A DNA stretch of 64,000 nt from Siderastrea siderea (lineage: Eukaryota > Cnidaria > Anthozoa > Scleractinia > Rhizangiidae), in NCBI GenBank assembly GCA_964030785.1, contig OZ034969.1, positions 38,620,001-38,684,000 on the forward strand, written 5' to 3'. Under the pieces are notes generated by a model. The model was not told where the DNA came from. It worked only from the letters and a program-made list of their open reading frames with translations, and made no database searches. A program made the position numbers and the translations under genes. Below, piece after piece: positions 25,401 through 37,400 of the stretch; within the stretch, counting starts at the first letter, position 1, and each line of letters starts with the position of its first letter.

Positions 25401-28400
25401 AAAAGGTTTACAAACTGGTGGGTTTCTCATACCACAAAATAAAATCGATCAGTTGATAACATATAAACATCTTTTGACAACAAAACAAAAGAAGGATATA
25501 TTAAATGCTCTACAAACAGGCTCTGGTGTTCATATAAAACCGACAAAAGTACAAACAGGTGGGTTCTTAGGGACTCTCCTTGCATCAATTGGAGTCCCTT
25601 TAGCTATTGAGGCAATAAAGAAGATGACTGGTAAAGGAGCTCCTCAGATGGGACGACCTAAACAAAGACCACCCAGATCTATACCAGAACAGGACGGTGG
25701 TTTGATGACCAACACTTATAGAACACCGCCTTTTTACGGAAATTGGCCAGACGATACAATCGGTATGGGGACTAAAAAAAAAAAAAAATCTCAAAAAAAG
25801 GGCGAAGGTCTACTATTAGGCAAGAACTCGCCGTTCAAAAACGTCCCTCTTCTAAATATTCTATTGTAAAACCAAAATTCCATAAAAACATTCCTATGTC
25901 AAATTATGATTTAATAAAATGGTGTAAGTATCTGAATATTCCAATTAATGATGTATTGTCAAGAGATGAAAATGTTCCTCACGATCATCAACAAGCATTA
26001 TTCATTTACAATCTTGAACCGAGTTATATGCCAGGGAGTCATTGGGTGGCTACTTATGTTAAGGATAAAGTCATCAATTACTTTGATAGCTTTGGTTTGC
26101 CTCCCTTCCAAGAAATTGTCAATCATGCGAGAAAAAAGAATTTAACATTGCTTCATCAGAACAATCAAATACAAAATTTACTAACGACAACATGCGGTTA
26201 CTTCTGTTTATACTTTTTAAATGAGATTAATAATGGTAAATCATATTTTGATCTGCTTCAGGTATTTGATATATATGATACAATGAAGAATGAGAGGTTT
26301 CTAGAACGGTATTTCAAAAATATGTAATCATATTATATATAATGGTTAAAAGTTATTGTGTACGAGAAAGGAAGCTGACAAATTCAGTACCAGGTTCTGA
26401 ACATTACGTTAGAACCAAGAATAACAGATTAATGATGAAATCGACATGCATCAGCTGTCATTCAACTAAAACTCAATTTGTGAAACAAAACCAGGGAAAC
26501 GGGTCAGCCCGTCGAAAGGGGCGGGCTTACTAAATACAGTAGCATCGACTGGTACTGATTTATTGATTCACCACGGTATTCCTTGGTTGGGAAAAAAGGC
26601 TGTTGAAATGGGTCGATATTATGGATCAGAAGCCTTGAGAAACCCAAAACTGCAGAAAAAGGCTATCGATTATACTCTGGATAAGTTAAATCCAATGATT
26701 CAGAATGTTGGAAGTCAAGCTCTTAATCAATTATCTACTAAAATTAGGCCAAACAAAAAGTATAAAACTGACAGAAAGGATTTGGATGGTGGTAGTTTAG
26801 ATATACATAAACTAATTGGTAAATTACCAAGACCAAAAGCTGGATGGACTCCTGGAAAGTATAAATACATGGGGGCATATAACCCTCTAGATAAACAGTT
26901 AGAGTACGATAAAAACACTGGAGAGGTCACCAAGTGGCACGTACAACCTTACAATGAAGTTGATAGAATATCAGCTCATCATGATATTTGTTATGACATG
27001 GGGAAGGACAAAGGTGAATGTGACAAAGTAATGGTCAAGTCATTGGATAAAATACCTTATGGACAGATGCCAAAATGGGGACAAACTGCTCGGTTCTTAA
27101 TTAACACAAAAGAAAAGCTAGGTCTAGGTGTAAAACAAAGGAAGACAAAAAACGGAAAAGGCCGTCGAGTGAAGAAAACTGGCAAGAAAAATTAGCTGAT
27201 GAGCTTCATAAGCCCATAAAACGAAATTTTACTCGACGGCGTGTTATTGTAAACCACATTGACGAGATATGGTTCTCTGATATTGTTGAGATGCAAAAGT
27301 TCAGTCGATGGAACGCTGGCTACAGATATCTTCTTATGGTTTTAGATGTATTCTCTAAATACGGTTGGATCGTCCCATTAAAAGATAAAAAGGGTGAAAC
27401 CGTTATGAATGCTTTTAAAACAATCCTTAAAGAAGGTAGAAAACCGAAATATTTATGGACAGACAAAGGCAAAGAGTATTACAATAAACATGTTAAGGAA
27501 CTACTTGATAAGAATAAAATAACCTTGTACTCAACTGAGAATGAGGAAAAGTCGTCAGTTTGTGAACGATGGAATCGAACAATCAAGTCCAAGATGTGGA
27601 AACAGTTTACTGTTAAAGGTAATACAAAGTATCTTGATATGTTACCAAAATTAGTGAAAGAATACAATAATACAAAACATTCAAGCACGAAGATGACACC
27701 AACGGAAGCCAGTAAAAAGAAGAATGAAGGAACTGTCTACTTTAATCTATATGGTGATATGGAAACATCAAAACAGAAACCGAAATTCAAAGTTGGTGAT
27801 AAGGTTAGAATAAGTAAGTATAAACGGAATGTGTTTGATAAGGGCTATACACCAAATTGGTCTGAGGAAGTTTTCACAGTTGATGAAATCCAATACACCA
27901 ATCCAATCACATACAAACTAAAGGATCTCAGAGATGAAGACATTCAAGGGAGTTTCTATGAACCCGAATTGCTTAAAGCTACACAAGAGGTATTCAGAAT
28001 CGATAAAGTCATTCGGAGGGATTATAAAAAGAAGCAAGCTTTGGTTAAGTGGAAGGGGTATAGTGATGAATTCAACAGTTGGATACCGTTCAAGGACTTG
28101 AAGGATATATAAAATGATTTAAGCAAATATTATCTAACATATATTATATCGATTGATACAGTATATACTGTTTATTTGCTTTTGGTAGCCAAAAATATAA
28201 TTGTTTCTGGCTATCTTATTTAAACAGAAAATAATATATAGCATTAATAGATACATATGGAAATTTTCACTTATGAAGGAAAAAAACTGAATATTATCAA
28301 AAAGGATGATGACATATGGTTCCGTGGTAAAACTGTTGCCGACATTTTGGGATATGAAGATACCAAGAAAGCAATTTTCAAACATGTTGATTCTGAAGAT

Positions 28401-31400
28401 AAATGTTCACTTAAGAGGCTCAAATCCAGGGGGGACGATTCGTCCCCCCTGACTGGGAACACCGGAAACACGATTTTCAAACATGTTGATTCTGAAGATA
28501 AATGTTCACTTAAGAGGCTCAAATCCAGGGGTAACGAATCGTTACCTTTAACATGGAACACCGGAAACACTATTTATATAAATGAATCCGGACTATACAG
28601 CCTAATATTGAGATCCAAAATGGATAAAGCGAAAGAATTCAAACGTTGGGTAACAAAAAAGGTTTTACCATCAATCAGAAAAACCGGTAAGTATGAATTC
28701 AACAACAGGCCATACAAAATGCTGACATTCAATATCAACACAGAATATGATTTACATAAAAAGGTAGTCAACTTTATTAGAAACAATTATCCTAAAGCAA
28801 TCCTAATCCCAACATTAGGTGAAAACCAAATTAATGGTAACATGAGAATAAAATCATACAACATGGGTTATCAGAAGGGAGCTTGTGATCTATTCATTGG
28901 AAATATGCATTTGAAGTACACAGCTTTTGCAATCGAATTTAAAACACCAACTGGTAATGGTAAGCTTTCAGAAGAACAGAAGATGATGCTCCAAGAATAT
29001 GAAAACAACAATTACAAAATATTAGTCAGCAACGATTATGATGAAATCATTAAAGAAATCATACTTTATTTCCAGGGTGTAAGAATCAAATGTAAATATT
29101 GTTAAACAGAAAATTCAAGTCAATAGAAACAACAAGCAATCATTTAAAATTCATACACAAAAACTTATAAAGAGTAAATTATATAGTATTAATATATGGA
29201 AAATCAAAATATAAAGAGAGGTCGAGGTAGACCAAGAATATTCACTGATGATGAGAGAAGACAACGTAAAACAACATACATGCTAAATGTAGAATGGTAT
29301 TGTAATATATGTAAAACAGGTCGCAATTATACACTAGCTGGGAAAACCTGTCATTTGAAAACAAAAAAGCACCAAAAAAATTCTAAAAAATAACATAGTT
29401 CAAAGGATTCATAATTAGATTACTTGAATTGATTTAAACGCATTGATAATTATTTAAAAAAATAAAATATATAGTAATATTATATGTTGAAATTCATAAA
29501 ATTAGAACAAAAAATAGCATTAATCAATAATGAAATAGATAAGAAATTTAGATCAATCACTTGTAAATACTGTCATTCAATGGCGACACATGTACTAATT
29601 ACTGGAGAGTATTCTAACTATGAAGTAAGTATAATATGCCATAAATGTTCAGATCGTATAAACAAATTAAAAGGCTATCAACTTGATCTTATGGGATTTG
29701 TTGACTCCTATAAATTAGCCATTTAAAAACGCACACTAAACTATTTAAAAATATTTCACTATAGATATAGTATCTATAATGAGATCAGAAAAAATATCTA
29801 ATAATATTAATATGGATAAAGCTAGTTTGAAGAAACTCAGCAAATCGCAACTCATCAAATTGCTTATGAAGCAAGATAATAACACGCCCATTTTACAAAA
29901 AAGACCAGTACCTGCGCCTCGTAAGAGTGTCAAAGAGATGGTCAAACGGTACGAAGAAAACATTATTCTTCCACCAATGCAGTTCAGGGATAATTACAAA
30001 CCAATCCCAAAACAAAGAACTGTTAAAAGAAAACCGGTTCCTACACCTAGAACCGTAATTAAACAAATCGACAAAGCTTTAAACGGTTTTGTAAAATCTT
30101 ATGAAATCGATCTAAGAAATGATAAAGATCCTCTTATTCAAATGCAAAATACACGAAAAGGTGTAGAACGTCAATTATCTATTTTATTGAATGAAATGAA
30201 AGGCTTGAAATACGTTGAAACATTGAAAGTCACTTTCGAAAAAATATCATCTGATGTAATAATTGAAAAGTCAGCATATTTCAATAGCGCAAGTCAAACA
30301 ATAATCAACCAAGTGGGAATCAGTGAATCATTAAAAATTTCTTCAGAAAACATCATAAACAAAATAGCTCAATGGATATCAGAAGGATCGGGATGGACTG
30401 TAAAAGAAATTAATGACCATTACCTAAACATTGCTAAATATGAGCCTATGAAGGGATCCTCATATATCCAACTTCCTGAAGAACTGCGAAACAGTGCTAA
30501 AGGTTTAATAAACATGAAAAATAAGGATAATGAATGCTTCCGATGGTGTCATATTAGACATATAAATCCACAAGAAAAATATCCTCAAAGAATAAAAAAG
30601 GTTGACAAACAATACATTGAAAAATTAAATTACTCCGGTATTGAATTCCCAGTTTGTATCAAACATTACAACAAAATTGAGAAGCAAAACAGCATCAATA
30701 TAAATGTATTCGGCTATGAAAACAAACAACCTTACCCCATCTATATTTCAAAAGAAAAGAATGAAGATCATATGGAACTACTTTTAATAACTGAAAATGA
30801 GAACAATCATTATGTTCTTATAAAAGATTTCAACAAATTCATGTATAACCAAACAAAACATGAACATAGAAAACACTTTTGTATGCACTGCCTGCAATGT
30901 TTTAGTTCTGACAGGGTATTGAGCAATCATAAAGATATTTGCATACAAGTTAATGGCACGCAAGCAATTAAAATGCCAACTAAAGATAACAATATATTAA
31001 AATTCAACAACTTTCATAAACAGCAACCTGTGCCATTTGTTATTTATGCTGATTTCGAGGCTATCACAGAGAAAATTCATGGATGTCAACAAGAAGGTAA
31101 GAAATCATATACTGAGGCTTACCAAAAACATACCGACTGTGGATATGGATATAAGGTTGTCTGCTGTTATGACGACAAATATAACAAACCAATACAACTA
31201 TATAGAGGTGAAAATGCTGTTTACAAATTCATGGAAAACATGTTAAATGAAGTAAAATGGTGTAAAAAAGTAATGAAAAAACATTTTAATAAACCATTGA
31301 AAATGAGTAATGAGGATGAGCAGGAATTCAAAAAATCAACGAGATGCCACATCTGTGACAAGAAATATGATGAAGAAGACGTCCGTGTGAGAGATCATTG

Positions 31401-34400
31401 CCATATTACAGGTGTATACAGAGGCTCAGCTCACCGAGAATGTAATCTGAAACTGAAAATAAAGCCTGAAGAAATAAAAATTCCTGTTATATTCCATAAT
31501 TTGAGAGGTTATGATAGCCATTTCATAATGCAAAAATTAGGTCAAATAGTCAAAAAGCACACATACAAAAATAATAAAGGAGAGGATAAACAAATGAATA
31601 TCAATGCTATTCCAAATAACATGGAAAAGTATATGGCTTTTATGCTTGGCAATCATCTTACATTCATCGACAGTTTCCAGTTTATGAGCTCAAGTTTGGA
31701 TAAATTAGTTAGCAACTTACCAGCAGAAGCTCTAAAGTATACTAGCGAACGGTTTAAAAAAGAAAAATTAAGTCTTATGACCCGTAAGGGAGTTTATCCT
31801 TATGATTATATGGATAGTTTCGATAAATTCAACAAAACAGAATTACCAACTAAAGAAGAATTTTACAGCATATTGATTGATGAGCATATTTCAAATGAAG
31901 ATTATACCCATGCTCAAAATGTTTGGAATACATTTAAATTGCAGACAATGGGTGAATACCATAATTTATATCTCAAGTCTGATATCCTTTTATTAGCTGA
32001 TGTGTTTGAAAATTTCCGTAGAACATGTATTCAGTATTATAAATTAGACCCATGTCACTATTTTACATCACCTGGTTTGTCTTGGGATGCTATGTTAAAG
32101 ATGACTAATATTAAATTAGAACTAATGACTGACATCAACATGTTTCAATTCATTGAAAAAGGTATGCGTGGAGGAATTAGTTATATAGCCAATAGATATG
32201 GTAAAGCAAACAATAAGTACATGAAAGAATACGATGAGAAGGCGCCCTCAAAGTATATAATGTACTTAGATGCTAATAATTTATACGGCTGGGCGATGTC
32301 ACAGCATCTCCCTGTCGGTAATTTCAGATGGATGACAGAAAAGCAAATCAGCAAACTAAATGTAGCCAGATATAATGAAAATAGTGAAAAGGGGTTAATA
32401 CTAGAAGTTGATCTAGAATATCCCAAAGAGTTGCATAACCTTCATAATGACTACCCATTAGCTGCTGAGAGGGTTTGTGTAAATAAAAATATGCTGTCTG
32501 ATTATTGTAAAAAGATAGCTACAAAGTATAATATATCAACAGGACTAGTACATAAACTAATCCCAACATTATCAAATAAAGAAAAATATGTTCTGCATTA
32601 CAGAAACTTGCAGATGTATATTGATCTTGGATTAAAATTGAAAAAGATCCATAGAGTATTAGAATTTGATCAGTCACCATGGTTGAAGCAATATATTGAT
32701 TTCAACACACAAAAACGATCGCAAGCAAAAAATGCATTCGAAAAAGATTTCTTCAAACTTATGAATAACTCAGTATTTGGTAAAACAATGGAAAACATCA
32801 GAAAACGTGTTGATGTACGTCTTATCACAGATGGTAAAAAACTATTGAAAATGTCTTCTAAACCTACTTTTGTATGTAGTAAAATATTCAATGAAAATCT
32901 GGTAGCAGTTCACAAGATCAAAGAAGTACTAACTCTTAATCGGCCGGCTTATGTGGGTATGTGTATTCTTGATCTGAGCAAAACATTGATGTATGATTTT
33001 CATTATAATTACATAAAACAGAAGTATGGTGACAAAGCCAAGCTACTATTTACCGATACAGACTCATTAACTTATGAAATTCAGACTGAAGATATTTACC
33101 AAGACTTTTGGAATGACAAAGATCGATTTGACAACAGCGACTATCCAGAAAGCTCTCCGTATTTCGATAAGACAAATAAAAAGGTAATTGGCAAATTCAA
33201 AGATGAAGCAGCTGGAATTCCAATAACAGAATTCGTCGGTTTGCGATCAAAAATGTATAGCTACATAAAAGACAACAAGAAAGTAGGGAAAACAGCCAAG
33301 GGAATCAAGAAGAACATAATAAAGAACAATATCAAACATGAAGATTATAAAAATGTATTAATTAATAACAAACAAATACATCATACCATGAAAACTATTC
33401 GAAGCAGCAAACATCAACTTGGAAGTTATGAAATAAACAAAGTGTCACTCAGCTGTTTCGACGATAAACGATATATAGCAAACGATGGAATCAACAGTTT
33501 CTCTTACGGACATTATGCAATCTGAAGATGTGACGTCACGCCACAGCTGTGTCGGTCTCCATACAAGTTCCGTAAGCACAGTCTACTTTTCTGTTCACTA
33601 CAAACTTTACTGACAAACTTTACTGACAAACTTTACTTCAAATACAAGTTCATCTGATATTACATGACAATCTGATGACTCATCGGGAAAGTCCCATTTC
33701 ATCCGATGGCAAACTGCGCTCGTACTCCCAACTATGAGATAATGCCAAATATATTTTCCATGAGATAATACCAAATAGATTTCATCAAATGGAACCAGCA
33801 TCGCAAAAAGAAACTTCCCCTCTTGATCGCTTTGCGATCAATTCACTGCCTCACAAAAGCTCCGCTTTTGTTCCCCAATGCATAAAAAATGGCGCCATTA
33901 AAAAAAAAACATATAGTTTTCCATAAAATAATACCAGCATCGCAAAAAGAAACATCCCCTCTTGATCGCTTTGCGATCAATTCACTGCCTCACAAAAGCT
34001 CCGCTTTTGTTCCCCAATGCGAAAATATGGATCTAGCATATGAAACCAGCCAAAAGGTATCAAATCATGACGCCATAGGCAGAAAGAAAAGATCTGAGAA
34101 TATCAGCAGATAGCGGAACCCATCGCTATTATATTTCTTCGAAATATAATAGCTCTTCCCACCGAGGTTCCGCTGCAATAACGACCCCCCCATCCCCGTG
34201 CTAAGTCTTTGAACGTCTTGCTTCGCAAGCCATCCAAAGACTTAGCATGCCGGGGGGTCTATTGCCGCGATGGAGCCAGATCTGGAAACATATAGTTATC
34301 CATAAAATAATACCAGCATCGCAAAAAGAAACATCCCCTCTTGATCGCTTCGCGATCAATTCACTGCCTCACAAAAGCTCCGCTTTTGTTCCCCAATGCG

Positions 34401-37400
34401 AAAATATGGAACCAGCATATGAAAAAAGATGTGGAGCTATATGATGAATCAAGTATATGAAACCTTATTGCTTTAATTGCCCTACGAGACGTAGTCTCTA
34501 CGAGACTAGTCTCTACCCAATTAAAGCCGGAAAGGAGCCTCACTCGTTGACTTCGTCAACGACTTCCCGAGCCTGCTCGGCTCCTTTTCATAAAATGATT
34601 TCCAAATAATTATTTCCAAATGATTATTTCCATCAGATGGATAGTAGTTATAGAGTTGGCGTTGTTCAAGATCAGTTTTGAAAAAACTGATCTCGAACCG
34701 CCAACTCTATAACTACTCATTCACAGTTTTGTTAGTCGCACTTCAAATGAATGCTGTTTTATTTTGATATGGTGACAAAACAGTGTTGAGACCAAGATCA
34801 GGTTCCATAATTTAGTAAACAGAATACTGATGTAAAACTCAAAGCAAATGTCAGTGTAGCGTTTCTCTGCTTTACTAAACTGCCAATGAAGTAATGCCTG
34901 GTTTTAAACGTATAACAAATGCAATTCGCTGACCTGTGTGTTCTCTCATTGCAGTGACATGTATAGACAAAGTGGTTCACCAGACACTGGAGCCATGGCT
35001 CTTATAAGAGGAGCAAAGTAAGTGCATCTTGTATCCTCAAAGAACAGTGGAACTAAAGTTACGAGATGAACACCGACAGTAAAGGCAGATCTGAGAGTCT
35101 CTATTATTTTTATAATAGAGGTGTCAGTTATTACAGGAACCTTTGTGTCAATTCAAATTCAGTCTTGGAAGAACGTTTAAAGTAGAGGAGCTGATATGTT
35201 TTGGCTTAAACAGAGTAAAATGAGATTATTCATAAATCACTTGTACTTTTTCAGTTTCTAGGAAGACGTTCTTTGCTATTTTGCTGAATTTAAGGGGAGA
35301 GTCTGAGCAGATGCCCTGTTTTCCCAACGTTTTAACCCTTTTCCTAATTATCTCCATGAGATTTCATTCAATCTAAAACAATAGGATCATAGTGCAAGCT
35401 CCCAAAGAAAAAAAATAAAAGGGGGAGGGAATTGATGAATTTTGAGAAAGTTGAAAACTGTTGAGAATGGAGGGTGAGTTGAAATTAAAGCTAACGTTTA
35501 ATACATGTAACTAATAGATGGACGCCAAAACAGTCCACAAACAATCCCAAATGCTCTTGCGTGGGGGTGGACTGTCTGGGAGTGTGTACATAGATCTTAT
35601 CCCTTTTTTTATTTATTCTTACTTCCGAAAAATTTACCCAGACTCCCCCTTAAGTGTAACTATTCTGTAATCCAAAGCAGAGTTAATTTGGATTTTGAGG
35701 GTGAATAATTCAGTTGCACGCTTTCCCACTAAGGCCTCCAATGGTGATTTTAATACAAAAAGGTGGAATACATAGAGGTGGCCCCTGGATGTGGGAGTAA
35801 GCTTAGAGATGCACTTTATCAGTTAATTTTGTATGGTTTTCTTTTGTGGTACTGATAGGATGTGTGATTCAAGTGATCCAGCAAAAGCAGCGGAGTTATA
35901 CATCACAGCCAGTGAAATGAATGTTGTACGTAACAGTTGTTGTTTTTACCACTGGAAGAGTAAACTGACCTTAAAAATTCATGAGGACAAAGAATAACAT
36001 TCCTCCTACACTTCATTTACTTTAACACAAACACCTACTTTCCTGCACATTAGTACTGCTAAATAACATAAGAATGACTTCCACAACGAAAAAACCGTTT
36101 TCAAAAAAAATTCTCCTACGGCATGCATCATTAAAAGATTACAGTTGCTGTATTAATTTCACTTGAAGCTAAACGAATTAATCAAAAAAATGATTCTGCT
36201 TTGAGTATAAATTAGTTTGATCGGAAACCATAGACTTACATGGTTGTGAACAGGGCATTTGCTGGTTTAAATACAGTGAAACCCCTCTACAACCTGCCAT
36301 CAAAACTGCCAGTTTTGATGACAGGCGGCTTGCAAAGGTTGCCTAGGAATTGAGGTGATTGAGAAGAAGGGCTCCCCTCCACCGACTGTCGGCCAACTGT
36401 CGGTAACCTGTCGGCCAACAGTTGGCCAACAGTCGGCCGACAGTCGGTTGAGGGGAGCTGTTCTTCGTGACTACCGGAATTGATCGAGAATTGAGGTCGC
36501 CCACAGAGGACTCAGATATTATGATATGATGGGAAAATGTGAAGAAATGGTATCTTGGTCGAAGAGTGGTCACTTACAAAAGTTGCTCAGTTATGTTCGA
36601 TGACAGTATTGAGAACCCTGAATATCTATAAACTTCAGTAATAGCAGTTTGCTCTACATGTGATTTGGGGTGAATAGGTGCAATGCAAAGTGCTTTATCT
36701 CATTTGATTTTGCAGGCTGAGGACAAGATTCGAGAGGCAATTGAACCTTTGTCAAAAGCTGCTAACCTTTATCTTAAGTTAAAAAGGTAAATTTGATTTG
36801 ATCTTTCTGGGGAAGGCTGTTTTGTCTCTAGAGTTGTTGAAATTTCCTTTGCACAGCTGTTACAAAAATCTCAAAACACGGCTTTATAGTCTCGAAAAGG
36901 TCGTAAATTAAATATCAGTTGTCTGAAAAATGTCGTGAAGTTTGTAAACATGCAATCTGTTTTGATGCTGACTTGTTCAGTGCTTTGTGACTATCATTTC
37001 AGACCCAAGTCATTTGTTCTGATTGCCATATTCCTTCATTATGTTCTAGATTTCAGGAAGCTCTGAATGTTTTCAAGCAACAGATGAAACTTTATGAACA
37101 AGTGGAAAATTTTCAAATGATGTACAAGGTATTATTCTTTCTGTGCTAGACAAAGTAGAGGTTTGCTCATATTTGGAGTATAAGCCATTATCGCAGTGAA
37201 GCCAGTTTATATTATATATAACGGTCTCCACTAGCAAACCAGTAGTAATGGAGGCTCGTATGGCAAGATGAGCCTCGTTTTGATGTAAGGATGACGTCAT
37301 AACCGGAACCGGAAGTCACGTGTTTTTAAGAGGGGTAAACCGCTGACCAGTAAGGAAAAAGGGATCGCAGGCTCATGCAACCGGAAGTCACGTGATTTGG

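Larger units (their letters stand above)
16113..34717 (+). mobile_element. Polinton/Maverick element 1 (virus-like, AT-rich), 18605 bp
   Basis: It has 6-bp TSDs, long terminal inverted repeats starting AGTAGTTATAGAG, and the hallmark gene set: protein-primed DNA polymerase B, retroviral-type integrase, adenain-like protease, FtsK/A32-type packaging ATPase, and penton-like and double-jelly-roll capsid proteins. It also carries VLTF3-like, fibre-like, PLA2, BRO-N and zinc-finger genes. All hallmark frames are open, so the copy looks recent. Two frame offsets (26342-27195 and 27105-28112) remain and may be translational. The element lies in sense orientation in intron 5 of gamma-SNAP. Organisation is TIR, VLTF3(+), three leftward genes, ATPase(-), then a rightward block to polymerase B. 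Confidence 0.95.
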
